Shown: piece by piece, positions 1-8,402 of the stretch
Layout of the letters: each line of letters starts with the position of its first letter
Position numbering within the stretch: the stretch's first letter is position 1
Assembly: GCF_011634835.1 (NCBI RefSeq)
Contig: NZ_SIRP01000001.1
Coordinates: 2,601,355-2,665,354 of the forward strand
DNA length: 64,000 nt
Reading direction: 5' to 3'
DNA from: Isoptericola sp. BMS4
GTDB lineage: Bacteria; Actinomycetota; Actinomycetes; Actinomycetales; Cellulomonadaceae
The notes under the pieces: generated by a model
What the model saw: the letters and a program-made list of their open reading frames with translations, nothing else
The model's database searches: none
What the model was told of the DNA's origin: nothing
Made by a program: the position numbers and the translations under genes

Positions 1-174
1 CGGGTCGATCTGGTACTTGGCGACGAGCGGGCCCGCGATGACCGGTGCGACCAGCAGCACGGCGTTCACGATGGCCGACACGACGCCGACGAACACGTAG
101 ATCTGTCTGCTGCGGTCGTGCGTCTCGTCCTGGGTGGGGCTTCCCGTGGTCAGGGAGCCGGTCGGTGCCGTCAT
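1..174 (-). CDS. N-terminus of a putative membrane transporter (truncated by window edge)
   Basis: Reading leftward, the 58 visible residues begin with a polar, likely cytoplasmic stretch (about residues 1-24) followed by one strongly hydrophobic helix (about 25-50), which is how many transporters start. The ATG is preceded by a clear AGGAGG at a 6-nt spacing, so the start is well supported. It lies 64 bp after the amidohydrolase stop and reads the same way, so it is probably the last visible gene of the permease-moaF-amidohydrolase operon. The rest of the gene lies outside the window, so the family cannot be named. An MFS-type carrier is a guess from the N-terminus alone. Confidence 0.6.
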   Translation of the reverse strand, partial: MTAPTGSLTTGSPTQDETHDRSRQIYVFVGVVSAIVNAVLLVAPVIAGPLVAKYQIDP

Positions 175-238
175 GGTCGCCTCCTCGCGTGGTACGGCTG
201 GGTCTCAGGGCACGGGTCGTCGCACCGGGACGGCACGG

Positions 239-1813
239 TCACGTCTCCGCCCCGGTGACCGCGTGGACGAGCTCGCCGGCGACGTACGTCTCGGTGACGA
301 CGGCCTCCCCGATCCGGTCCTCCGGGACGGTGAACAGGTCGCGGTCGAGGACGATGTAGTCGGCGGCCTTGCCCGCCTCGAGCGTCCCCCGCTCGGAGCC
401 CCTGCCGACCGCCTGCGCGCCGACGCGGGTCACCGCGGCGAGCGCCGTCTCGAGCGGCACCGGGTGCGTCGCGTGCTGCACCGCGCCCTGGACGCCGGGG
501 AAGAGGTTGGGGTCCGGGGTGATGATCCAGTCCGAGCCGATGGTCATGCGGACGCCCTCGTCGATCATCCGGGAGAACCAGAAGCCCTCGCTCAGCCCGT
601 ACTCGGGGACGTGCCACAGCGCTGGGGACATCTCCGCGGTCATGTCGAGCTCGGCGATGCGCCGGTAGTCCGGCTCGGAGACGAATCCCGCATGGGCGAT
701 CTCGTGCGGGCGTCCCGGGCCGTTGACCGCCCGGACCCGCTCCACCGCGTCGAGCGCGACCCGCACCGCTCCGGCCCCGGCGCAGTGCACCTTGACCGTC
801 CGGCCGTCAGCGTCGAACCTCCGCACGACGTCGAACAGCTCCTGCTCCTGGACGAGGAGCCACTCGTCCTCGACCTCACCGTCCGCGGAGATCGGGGCGT
901 GCGTCGGGACGGGAGGCAGGGGCGCGCCGTCCATCCACACCTTGACGAAGCGGGTGTCGACGAGGTCCGTGGACCAGCGTCCGGGGTCGTCGAGCAGGCG
1001 GTCGAGTGCCTCCGCGCTCGCCATCCCGAAGCCCTCGTTGCGCCAGACGAGGTGGGCGGCGACCCGCAGCCGCAGGCGGCCCTGCCGGTCGAGCTCCTGG
1101 TACGCCTCCAGCGCCTGGCGGGAGGCCGAGGCCTCCTGCACCGACGTGATGCCGTAGCGGTGGCACATCCCGACGGCCCACTCGACGGCGTCGCGGTAGA
1201 CGTCGGCCCCGGGCTCGGGCACGGCGCGGAGCACCTTCCATGTCGCCTCCTCGATCAGCTCACCCGTCATCACGCCATCGGCGTCACGCCGGTAGCGACC
1301 GCCGTGCCCGTACTCGTCGCCCTCGTCGACGCCGGCACGGCGCAGCGCCTCCGAGTTCGCGACGCCGTGGTGGATCGAGTAGTCGTACAGGAAGAGCGGC
1401 GTGTCCGGGTACTGCTCGTCGAGCTGCCTGCGCGTCAACCGCCCCGGGTCGTCGTCGGCTGAGAACACCTCGCCCCCGACCACCCACGCGTCGTGGCCGC
1501 CACACACGTGGCCCGGCGGCCGTGCGGCGACCAGCTCGTCGACGACCTGCCCCGGCGGTGCGAAGGCGGGGAGCCGGACCTCGTGGCGGTACTTCATCCC
1601 GGCCGCGAGGAGGTGGGTGTGCGCGTCGTGCAGGCCGGGCATGAGCATCCTGCCGGCGAGGTCGACCTCTCGGGCCCCGCGGCCCGCAGTGGCCCGCGCC
1701 TCCTCCAGCGGCCCGGCGAACACGATCCGAGCACCGTCGACGACGAGCGCCTCGGCGAACGGTGCCCCGGGTACAGCGGTGAAGATGCGCCCGTCGCGGT
1801 AGATCGTCGTCAT
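239..1813 (-). CDS. Metal-dependent amidohydrolase (YtcJ/amidohydrolase_3 type)
   Basis: Predicted zinc hydrolase of the amidohydrolase superfamily, 524 aa, close to the usual length of YtcJ-like proteins. Visible signatures are the N-terminal beta-sandwich strand followed by the metal motif HAHTH (His65/His67), later histidines in HCAGAGAV and HEIAHAGF, and the late GSDW motif with the metal/catalytic Asp near residue 428, then a C-terminal beta domain ending in the dynein-like AGKAADYIVLD segment. The ATG at MTTIYRDG is chosen because homologous proteins begin with such a strand; the longer upstream reading has no conserved sequence. It sits between moaF and a membrane protein, so it probably hydrolyses an amide, N-acyl amine or cyclic intermediate of the amine pathway. 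The substrate is not predictable from sequence. Confidence 0.85.
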   Translation of the reverse strand: MTTIYRDGRIFTAVPGAPFAEALVVDGARIVFAGPLEEARATAGRGAREVDLAGRMLMPGLHDAHTHLLAAGMKYRHEVRLPAFAPPGQVVDELVAARPPGHVCGGHDAWVVGGEVFSADDDPGRLTRRQLDEQYPDTPLFLYDYSIHHGVANSEALRRAGVDEGDEYGHGGRYRRDADGVMTGELIEEATWKVLRAVPEPGADVYRDAVEWAVGMCHRYGITSVQEASASRQALEAYQELDRQGRLRLRVAAHLVWRNEGFGMASAEALDRLLDDPGRWSTDLVDTRFVKVWMDGAPLPPVPTHAPISADGEVEDEWLLVQEQELFDVVRRFDADGRTVKVHCAGAGAVRVALDAVERVRAVNGPGRPHEIAHAGFVSEPDYRRIAELDMTAEMSPALWHVPEYGLSEGFWFSRMIDEGVRMTIGSDWIITPDPNLFPGVQGAVQHATHPVPLETALAAVTRVGAQAVGRGSERGTLEAGKAADYIVLDRDLFTVPEDRIGEAVVTETYVAGELVHAVTGAET

Positions 1814-1867
1814 CGGACCATTCCTGTCGTGCGAGTCATCGTCGTCTCCTTCGCAGGTTCGGGGTGC

Positions 1868-1903
1868 GGGTGTGCCGGGCGGCGGACGCCGCCCGGCACA
1901 CCC
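1868..1903 (-). terminator. Strong hairpin between moaF and the amidohydrolase gene
   Basis: Perfect 16-bp inverted repeat (arms 1868-1883 and 1888-1903) closed by the tetraloop GGAC, starting 2 bp after the moaF stop codon. It has no long T-tract, as is common for terminators in GC-rich actinobacteria. Because the downstream gene reads the same way, it probably reduces read-through or protects the 3' end of the upstream message rather than ending the operon. Confidence 0.7.
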
Positions 1904-1905
1904 GG

Positions 1906-2724
1906 TCATCCCTCGGGGTAGGGCGTGTCGCTCAGAATCGTGAACCGGCTGTCGAACGGGATGTGGACCGGCGCGAGCGTCGGCCCGTCCCAGCAGTACA
2001 TGCGCCCGACCGAGCGCTTGTTGGCGAGGTCGATGGTCACGATCGACTCGACCGGCATCACCGTCTCGCTCCAGTGCAGGATGACGATGTCGTCCGCGAG
2101 CTCGAAGACCTGGATCGGGTCCACGTCCGCCAGACCGGCCTCGCCGCCTCGCACGCAGTGCCAGACGAAGGTGCCGGAGTTGAGGTACACGTGCTCGTAG
2201 TGCTCGGTCGGGCTGTAGCGGTAGTAGATTCGCTTGCCGACCAGTGCGCTCGTCCGGTCGCGGCCGTCGATCTCCCCCGTGCCGACGACCCGGCCCGCGA
2301 GGATGTCGGTGCGCATCCGGACGGCGCCGTCGCGGTCGCGGAACGAGGAGTCGGCGACGGTCACCTTCCCGTCGTTGCGGTCGAGGATCATCGAGACGTC
2401 GCTCGCCCTGGTGCCCTCACCCTTGACGAAGTCGACGAAGAAGATGCCCGGACGCACCTCTACCGCCCGGTACTCGTGCGTGCCGGTCGCACCGGCACCG
2501 TCGCCCTCCGTGATGGTCCACGTCACCTCGCCCTGGTCGAACAGGTGGCTGATCGTCCAACCGTTCTCGAACCGGACGTCGATCGGAGGGCCCTCCAGGG
2601 CCTCGCTGGCGGGCAGGCTCGGCTCGCCGAAGCCGTCGACCATGACGGTGACGTCGGGCCACTCGTCGGTGGGCACGAAGCCCTGGTCCTCGGGGGCGCG
2701 GGGGCTCCGGGCGGACGTGGTCAT
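1906..2724 (-). CDS. moaF: MoaF family protein (monoamine regulon)
   Basis: 272-aa soluble protein that I recognise as MoaF: two consecutive beta-rich lipocalin-like halves, the N-terminal about residues 25-140 (DVRFENGWTISHLF, EYRAVEVRPGIFFVDF) and the C-terminal about 155-270 (YYRYSPTEHYEHVYLNSGTF, SVGRMYCWDG). In Klebsiella moaF is in the monoamine-regulated moaEF operon. Despite the name used in some databases it has no demonstrated link to molybdopterin synthesis. Its biochemical role is not established. The neighbours here, an APC permease upstream and a TetR-co-regulated flavin monoamine oxidase, strengthen the amine-catabolism assignment. The start at MTTSARSP follows an AGAGGAA-type ribosome site. 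Probably cytoplasmic; no signal peptide. Confidence 0.85.
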   Translation of the reverse strand: MTTSARSPRAPEDQGFVPTDEWPDVTVMVDGFGEPSLPASEALEGPPIDVRFENGWTISHLFDQGEVTWTITEGDGAGATGTHEYRAVEVRPGIFFVDFVKGEGTRASDVSMILDRNDGKVTVADSSFRDRDGAVRMRTDILAGRVVGTGEIDGRDRTSALVGKRIYYRYSPTEHYEHVYLNSGTFVWHCVRGGEAGLADVDPIQVFELADDIVILHWSETVMPVESIVTIDLANKRSVGRMYCWDGPTLAPVHIPFDSRFTILSDTPYPEG

Positions 2725-2771
2725 GGTGGTTCCTCTCTGCGGGGACGGTGGTGCGGGGTCGTGCCGGCCGG

Positions 2772-4217
2772 TCACCCGGCGGCCGCCACGACGGTCTGGT
2801 AGTCGATGCCCTTGCGGAACCGCGGCAGGAGGGCCCCGCCCGCGAAGGCGAGCGGGATCAGCCAGAGAAGCTGCTTCGCCGTGGCGCCGTCGCTGAAGAG
2901 CAGCGCGTCGTAGTTCGCCAGTGCGATGCCGAGCATCGTGGCCATGAGGGCGAGGGCGACGACGGGGGCGACGCGAGTCGCCCAGAACCCGCGCTCGACG
3001 TCCTCGCGGAGGAAGAAGGCGAGGATGGCGAGCGAGGCGAGCGCCATCATGACGATGAAGCCGGTGGTGCCGAGGGCGACGAACCACGCGTACACGACCT
3101 CGATCGGGGCCGCCCCCGCCCACAGGAACGCGGTCACGACGGCCGCGACGAGGAGGCCGCCGGCCAGAGCCGCCCTGGCCGGGGTTCGGGACCGCGAGGA
3201 CACGACGGCCAGGCCCCGCGGCAGCACCCGCGCCCGGGCGAGCGCGAAGCAGTAGCGCGCGAACATGTTCTGCATCCCGATGAGCATCGCGACGAAGCTC
3301 GAGACGACGAGGACCTGCATGGTGACGTCGAGCCACGGGCCGACGTACTGAGCGGCGAGGGTGAAGACGATGCCGGCGAGGTCGTCCGTCGCGGCCTCCT
3401 GGACCGCTCCCGGCCCGACGGCGTAGCTCACGGCCCACGTCGCGGACGTGTAGAAGACGCCGACGAAGAGGATCACGGCGTACAGGGCCCGCGGGATCGT
3501 GCGGCGCGGTGCGCGGGCCTCCTCGCTGAAGACGGTCGTCGCCTCGAACGTCGTGAAGCAGGCGAAGACGAACAGCACCGCGACCCCGAACCCCGGGCTG
3601 GCGAGCTGTGCGGGCTGGAAGCTCACGAGGGACGGGTCGTCGCCGGGCGCGCCCGCGAGGATGCCGACGACGAGCGTCGCGACTGCGGCGATCTCGAGCA
3701 CCAGGAGGACGCCGAGGACGCGGAGGTTCAGGGTGACGCCCCGCATGGTCAGCACGGTGGTCACGCCGAGCGCGCCGAGGACCCAGGCCCAGACCGGCAG
3801 CTCGAGACCGAGCCACTGGGTGGCGAGCTGCTGCGCGAACACGCCGAACTGCGCCCAGAGACCCACCTGGAGCGCGACGTAGGTGACGATCACGATGCCG
3901 GCTGCCCCGGTCGCGGCGTGGGGGCCGAGCCCCCGGGCGATGTACGCGACGAATCCTCCGGCGCTCACCACGTGCCGGCTCATCCGCAGGTAGCCGACCG
4001 AGAAGACCCCGATGACGAGGGCGACCAGCACGTAGACGAGCGGGACGCCGGGGCCCAGGATCGAGAAGAGCACGGGGCCGGCTCCGACGAACGCCGCCAT
4101 CGGCGCCGCAGCCGCGATCACGAAGAACGCGATCCCGACGAAGCCGAGGCTGTTCGGCGCCAGCCCCGTCCCGGTCCTCGCGCTGTCGGTTCTCGGCTGC
4201 TCTGTCGTCTTGCTCAC
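2772..4217 (-). CDS. APC family amino acid/amine permease
   Basis: 481-aa integral membrane protein with about 12 hydrophobic helices, typical of the amino acid-polyamine-organocation superfamily. The first helix carries IAFFVIAAAAPMAAF, with the unwound glycine-rich stretch characteristic of this fold, and a later helix carries FACFTTFEATTVFSEEARAP, the conserved FE.....EE.. motif. The start is the GTG of VSKTTEQP, preceded by AAGGAGG; longer in-frame readings run into the promoter. It is the first gene of the leftward operon with moaF and the amidohydrolase, so import of an amine or amine precursor is the likely role. The promoter upstream contains the TetR-type operator at 4340-4355. Substrate specificity cannot be read from sequence. 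Confidence 0.85.
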   Translation of the reverse strand: MSKTTEQPRTDSARTGTGLAPNSLGFVGIAFFVIAAAAPMAAFVGAGPVLFSILGPGVPLVYVLVALVIGVFSVGYLRMSRHVVSAGGFVAYIARGLGPHAATGAAGIVIVTYVALQVGLWAQFGVFAQQLATQWLGLELPVWAWVLGALGVTTVLTMRGVTLNLRVLGVLLVLEIAAVATLVVGILAGAPGDDPSLVSFQPAQLASPGFGVAVLFVFACFTTFEATTVFSEEARAPRRTIPRALYAVILFVGVFYTSATWAVSYAVGPGAVQEAATDDLAGIVFTLAAQYVGPWLDVTMQVLVVSSFVAMLIGMQNMFARYCFALARARVLPRGLAVVSSRSRTPARAALAGGLLVAAVVTAFLWAGAAPIEVVYAWFVALGTTGFIVMMALASLAILAFFLREDVERGFWATRVAPVVALALMATMLGIALANYDALLFSDGATAKQLLWLIPLAFAGGALLPRFRKGIDYQTVVAAAG

Positions 4218-4339
4218 GGGGCCCTCCTTCGGACCGACGGACGATGCTGCGGGTCGATGCCCGGGACGGCGCATGGACGCCGTCGTCCCTCCCACCGGCG
4301 TCGTGCCGGGGCGCCACGAGAATGTGCTGCGACCCACAC

Positions 4340-4367
4340 CTAAGCACTTGCTCAGTTCTGGTGTCAA
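4340..4367 (-). promoter_or_regulatory. Promoter and TetR-type operator of the permease-moaF operon
   Basis: On the minus strand a perfect TTGACA (4367-4362) is followed 6 nt later by the imperfect palindrome read on the plus strand as CTAAGCACTTGCTCAG (4340-4355). Arms of 7 bp match at 6 of 7 positions around a 2-bp centre. The operator fills the spacer towards the expected -10 position, a classical repression geometry. The same motif with the same placement relative to a -35 box occurs at 5031-5046 in front of the amine oxidase gene. Confidence 0.75.
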
Positions 4368-4408
4368 CACCTCCGCAGCGACCGCCGCGCGGCGACTATG
4401 CTGCGGAC

Positions 4409-4993
4409 GTGGCAGGAGCAGGGAGAACCCTCGGATACGGCGAGGGCAAGGAGGCACTCCTGAGGGCGACGGTCCGGGTCGTCGCGACGAAAGGGCTGCG
4501 AGGCCTCACGTTCCGGGCCGTGGCGGAGGAGGCCGGGGTCACGAACACGCTGATCGCCCACCACTTCGGCTCGCGCGACAACCTCCTGGCCGCGGCGCTC
4601 GACTGGAGCGCAGACCGCTCGATCGCCGCCGCCGACCTGTCGGAGTACGCGACCGACGCCGCGGCGTACCGCGCGGCGCTCGTCGAGAACGTGCTGTCGG
4701 ACCCGGACGTCGAGATCTTCCAGTTCGAGATGATCCTCGAGTCCAGCCGTCGCCCGGAGCTGCAGCCGGCCATCCGAGGCCTTTATCGTCGCTACGTGGC
4801 CGACCTCGCCGCCGGTCGCGCGCTGCTGCGACAGCCGGGGACCGACGCGCTCGACCTCGCCCTCTTCGCCGCGCTCGACGGGCTCATGCTGCAGTTCCTG
4901 AGCCGGGCCATCACCGCCGACCAGCTGGCGGACGCCGTCGACGCGCTCGCCGACGCCGTCAACATGGGACACGAGCGGGTCGTCGCGGACTGA
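4409..4993 (+). CDS. TetR family repressor of the amine regulon
   Basis: 194-aa regulator with the N-terminal TetR helix-turn-helix (about residues 13-60; RGLTFRAVAEEAG then TLIAHHFGSRDNLLAAAL) and an all-helical ligand-binding C-terminal domain. The GTG at 4409 gives the usual family length and starts just before the conserved GEGKEALLRATVRVVATKG; the reading frame is open further upstream but would run through the divergent promoter. It sits between the two copies of the palindrome CTAAGCA-N2-TGCTTAG, one for the leftward operon and one for the monoamine oxidase gene, and is the obvious candidate to bind both. The ligand is likely an amine, aldehyde or acid of the pathway (inference). Confidence 0.85.
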   Translation: MAGAGRTLGYGEGKEALLRATVRVVATKGLRGLTFRAVAEEAGVTNTLIAHHFGSRDNLLAAALDWSADRSIAAADLSEYATDAAAYRAALVENVLSDPDVEIFQFEMILESSRRPELQPAIRGLYRRYVADLAAGRALLRQPGTDALDLALFAALDGLMLQFLSRAITADQLADAVDALADAVNMGHERVVAD

Positions 4994-5019
4994 CCCGGCC
5001 ACCCCTCGGCGCCACGCCC

Positions 5020-5049
5020 TTGACGAAAAACTAAGCAGTTGCTTAGTTA
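5020..5049 (+). promoter_or_regulatory. Promoter and TetR-type operator of the monoamine oxidase gene
   Basis: A -35-like TTGACG (5020-5025) is followed 5 nt later by the perfect palindrome CTAAGCAGTTGCTTAG (5031-5046; 7-bp arms, 2-bp centre), which runs into the -10 position (TAGTTA, 5044-5049). The arrangement mirrors that at 4340-4367. Binding of a dimeric regulator here would block polymerase. Confidence 0.75.
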
Positions 5050-5092
5050 GGGCGACGAGGCACCGTCGCCGCACCGTCGAGGAGGACGCATC

Positions 5093-6409
5093 ATGAACAA
5101 CACGCCCGACCGCAGCGCCGGTCCACGACCTGACACCGACGTCGTCGTGGTCGGCGCGGGCTTCGCGGGGCTCACCGCCGCCCGCGAGCTTTCCCGTGCC
5201 GGCCGCCGCGTCGTCGTGCTCGAGGCACGGGACCGCCACGGCGGCCGCACGTGGCTGGACGAACGACTGGGGCTCGACCTGGAGCTCGGCGGCACCTGGG
5301 TGCACTGGACCCAGCCCCACGTCTGGGCGGAGCTGCGCCGGTACGGCATCGGCGTCGTCCCGAGCCCCCGACCCCGGCGCGCGCACTGGTGGGACGGCAC
5401 GCGCGTCGTCACCGGTTCCCCCGACGACCTGATCGCCCTGCTCGACCGGCCCAACTCCCTGCTCACCGCCCGCAGCAGGGAGGTCTTCCCCCTGCCGTTC
5501 GCACCGCTGGACCTCCCCCTGCCCGACGGGTTGGACCACGTCACGCTGCGGGACGCCATCGACGCCCTACCGGTCACGGCTGAGGAGCGATCGCTCCTGG
5601 CCGCCTTCTGGACGCTGAACTTCAACGGGCACCTTGACGACGCCGCCCTGACCCAGGCCCTGCGATGGGTGGCGCTCACCAACGGGGACTGGAAGGTCGC
5701 GTTCGAGGCCTGCGCCAGCTACAGGATCGCCGGCGGGACCCGGACCCTCGCCTCGGCGATGCGCGCCGACACGGACGCGGAGCTCCGGTTCGGCGCCGAC
5801 GTGCGAGCCGTGGACACCCGTGGCGACGTCGCCCGCGTCGTCATGGCGGACGGGACGATGCTGACGGCTCACGACGTCGTCATCACGGCGCCCCTGCACG
5901 CGCTCGCCCGCATCGAACTCCCCCGGCCGGTACCCGCACCCGTGGACGCGGCCGTGACCCGCGGGCAGGTCGGGCTCGGCACCAAGGTGTGGTTCACCGT
6001 CGACGGCGAGCTCGACCCGTTCGTCGCCCTGGGAGCCGCCGACTGGCCGCTCACCTTCCTCCAGTCCGAGTACGTCCACGACGGCAGGACCTTCGTCATC
6101 GGCTTCGGCCCGGACGCGGGCCGACTCGACCCGACCGACCGGCGCACCGTCCAGGCCGCGGCCGACCGGCTCGTCCCCGGATTGGCCGTCAGCGAGAGCA
6201 CGGGCCACGACTGGGTCGCGGACGAGTACGCCGGCGAGACCTGGCCGATGCACCGCGCCGGCTTCCTGACCACTTCGCTGGAAGCGCTCCGGTCCCCGCT
6301 GCACGGCCGCGTCCACCTCGCGGGATCCGACGTGGCCGACGGCTGGGGCGGCTTCATCGACGGGGCGATCGAGAGCGGCATGACCGTCGCGCGTCGCCTC
6401 GTCGGCTGA
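5093..6409 (+). CDS. Flavin monoamine oxidase
   Basis: 438-aa FAD amine oxidase predicted to oxidise a primary amine to an aldehyde with release of ammonia and H2O2. It has the N-terminal dinucleotide-binding GAGFAG (residues 21-26) with Glu44 for ribose binding, the GGRTW signature (50-54), a lysine in GLGTKVWF (Lys298) at the place of the conserved flavin N5-contacting lysine, and the C-terminal GWGGFIDGAIESG segment that closes the FAD site. The ATG follows GAGGAGG. No signal peptide, so cytosolic. Its promoter carries the same operator as the permease-moaF operon, so substrate import and oxidation are co-regulated. Tyramine, dopamine or phenylethylamine are plausible substrates given the homoprotocatechuate genes downstream, but this is inference. 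Confidence 0.88.
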   Translation: MNNTPDRSAGPRPDTDVVVVGAGFAGLTAARELSRAGRRVVVLEARDRHGGRTWLDERLGLDLELGGTWVHWTQPHVWAELRRYGIGVVPSPRPRRAHWWDGTRVVTGSPDDLIALLDRPNSLLTARSREVFPLPFAPLDLPLPDGLDHVTLRDAIDALPVTAEERSLLAAFWTLNFNGHLDDAALTQALRWVALTNGDWKVAFEACASYRIAGGTRTLASAMRADTDAELRFGADVRAVDTRGDVARVVMADGTMLTAHDVVITAPLHALARIELPRPVPAPVDAAVTRGQVGLGTKVWFTVDGELDPFVALGAADWPLTFLQSEYVHDGRTFVIGFGPDAGRLDPTDRRTVQAAADRLVPGLAVSESTGHDWVADEYAGETWPMHRAGFLTTSLEALRSPLHGRVHLAGSDVADGWGGFIDGAIESGMTVARRLVG

Positions 6410-6436
6410 GCACCGAGCCGCCTCCTGATCGAGGGC

Positions 6437-8335
6437 TCAGCCCCCGAACACCCCCGCGAGGAACTCCCCCAGCTCGTCGGTCGCGGTGAGCGGCAGCACG
6501 TGGGCCACGTACTGGTCGGGGCGGACGACGACGACCACGCCGTCGCGCGACAGCTCGCGCTCCGCGAAGATGTCGGTGGCGGTCCACACGGTGGGCCCGG
6601 CGGCGTAGACCTTCTCCCAGTCGGTGAGCCCGAGCGGGCCGGTCCTCGGCCGGAACACCTCGGGCACCTCGGCGAGGTCCACGTCCTCGAAGCCCTGCTG
6701 GTAGACCACCTTGACGTCGAACACGGCGTCGACGTCGGCCCCGGCCGGGGTGAACCGGGCCACGGGGGACTCCGGCGAGGCGAGCCACGCCGCCCACGCG
6801 GCGAGCGCCGACTCCTCGCCCGCCCGGGGCGCGTCCGCGAACGCGTAGACGCGCCACCGCCCGTCGGCCTTGGCGTGGTGCCCCAGGTGGACGGCGTTGC
6901 CGTCGCACACGCGCGTCACCTCGGCGGACTTGAACCGCTTGCCGACGGGGAAGCCGCCGGCGAGCCCCTGGTGGGCGTCGCCCGCCACGATCGACGACGG
7001 CCCGTACTGCGTCATGAACCCCGACGGGAACTCGGACGTGGCCAGGTAGTGGTCGGCGAGCTCCTGCGGGTCGGAGATCTCCTCGGGCTTGCGGGCCATG
7101 AGGCTCGACCACTCCCGGTCGAAGTCGATGAGCTGCTGCGCGACGGGCTGGCGCTCGGCCGAGTACGTGGCCAGCAGCGGCTCGGGCGCGAGACCGGAGA
7201 GCACGGACCCGAGCTTCCAGCCCAGGTTGAAGCCGTCCTGCATCGAGACGTTCATCCCCTGGCCGGCCTTGGCGCTGTGGGTGTGGCAGGCGTCGCCGGT
7301 GAGGAAGACGCGCGGGGTGCGGTGCTCGGAGCCCTCGGGGACGTCGTCGAACTTGTCGGTGACGCGGTGGCCGACCTCGTACACGCTGTGCCAGGCGACC
7401 TCCTTCACGTCGAGCGTGTAGGGCGCGAGGATCTCGTTGGCCCGGCGGACGATCTCCTCGATCGGCGTGCTGCGCACACGGTGGTGGTCGTCCGGGGGGA
7501 CCTCGCCCAGGTCGATGTACATGCGGCTGAGGTACCCGCCCTCGCGGGGGATGTGCAGGATGTTTCCCGCCTCGGCGTTGATCGCGCACTTGATGCGCCA
7601 GTCCGGGAAGTCCGTGTTGACGAGCACGTCCATGACGCCCCAGGCGTGCGCCGCGAACTCGCCGACGTGCTTGCGCCCGATCGCCTCGCGCACCGCGCTG
7701 CGGGCGCCGTCGCACCCGGCGACGTACTTGGCCCGCACGGAGCGTTCCTCGCCGGCGCGGTCGCCCGCGACGTGCCGCAGGCGCACCTCGACGGGGTGCT
7801 CGCCCGCGTCGTCGCCGTCGTGCACGGTGAGCCCGAGGAACTCGATCCCGTAGTCGGGCACGATCCGGCCCGGCCCGAGCGCGGCGGCCTCGGCGAAGTA
7901 GTCGAGCACGCGCGCCTGGTTGACGATGAGGTGCGGGAACTCGCTGATCTTGAGGCCGTAGTCCTCGGTGCGCGAGGTGCGGACGATGTGCTTCGGGTCC
8001 TGGGGGTCAGGGCCCCAGAAGTTCATCCAGCCGATGTTGTACGCCTCGGCGGTGATCCGCTCCGCGAACCCGAACGCCTGGAACGTCTCGACGCTGCGGG
8101 GCTGGATGCCGTCGGCCTGGCCGAGCTCGAGCCGCCCCTCGCGCCGCTCGACGATCCGCGTGGTGACGTCGGGGTACTGGGACATCTGGGCCGCCAGCAG
8201 CATCCCCGCGGGGCCGGAGCCCACGATCAGGACGTCGACGACGTCGGGCAGCTCGTCGGGCCGGTCGATCCCGGTGCCGGCAGCCGGGGCGACCCGCGGG
8301 TCTCCCGACACGTAACCGTGGTGGTGGAACTGCAC
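6437..8335 (-). CDS. FAD-dependent aromatic monooxygenase (MobA/phenol 2-monooxygenase family)
   Basis: 632-aa class A flavoprotein hydroxylase. The N-terminus MQFHHHGYVSGDPR and the GSGPAG motif (39-44) match the MobA (3-hydroxybenzoate 4-hydroxylase)/phenol 2-monooxygenase group. A GQADGIQPRS motif and the second FAD motif GDACHTHSAKAGQGMN (about 345-360) follow, and the C-terminal ~190 residues form the thioredoxin-like dimerisation domain (DVDAVFDVKVVYQQGF). The GTG start follows AGGAG. It is divergent from an IclR gene with repeated motifs between them, so probably induced by an aromatic acid. In this context it could hydroxylate 4-hydroxyphenylacetate or a hydroxybenzoate; no hpaBC is present in the window. 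NADPH would be the expected donor. Confidence 0.85.
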   Translation of the reverse strand: MQFHHHGYVSGDPRVAPAAGTGIDRPDELPDVVDVLIVGSGPAGMLLAAQMSQYPDVTTRIVERREGRLELGQADGIQPRSVETFQAFGFAERITAEAYNIGWMNFWGPDPQDPKHIVRTSRTEDYGLKISEFPHLIVNQARVLDYFAEAAALGPGRIVPDYGIEFLGLTVHDGDDAGEHPVEVRLRHVAGDRAGEERSVRAKYVAGCDGARSAVREAIGRKHVGEFAAHAWGVMDVLVNTDFPDWRIKCAINAEAGNILHIPREGGYLSRMYIDLGEVPPDDHHRVRSTPIEEIVRRANEILAPYTLDVKEVAWHSVYEVGHRVTDKFDDVPEGSEHRTPRVFLTGDACHTHSAKAGQGMNVSMQDGFNLGWKLGSVLSGLAPEPLLATYSAERQPVAQQLIDFDREWSSLMARKPEEISDPQELADHYLATSEFPSGFMTQYGPSSIVAGDAHQGLAGGFPVGKRFKSAEVTRVCDGNAVHLGHHAKADGRWRVYAFADAPRAGEESALAAWAAWLASPESPVARFTPAGADVDAVFDVKVVYQQGFEDVDLAEVPEVFRPRTGPLGLTDWEKVYAAGPTVWTATDIFAERELSRDGVVVVVRPDQYVAHVLPLTATDELGEFLAGVFGG

Positions 8336-8402
8336 GGGTACTCCTCATCGTCGTCGATGCGCTCCCCGACTCCGCCGTCGAGGCCTTGCACGTCACGGTG
8401 CG

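Noticed and set aside
1906-2724. Assignment of MoaF to molybdenum cofactor synthesis
   Set aside because: No other molybdopterin genes nearby, and the neighbours are amine-catabolic, as in the Klebsiella monoamine regulon.
2748-4343. 531-codon plus-strand frame opposite the APC permease
   Set aside because: Highly charged, repetitive composition (Glu/Asp/Arg/His) that mirrors membrane-helix codons on the other strand.
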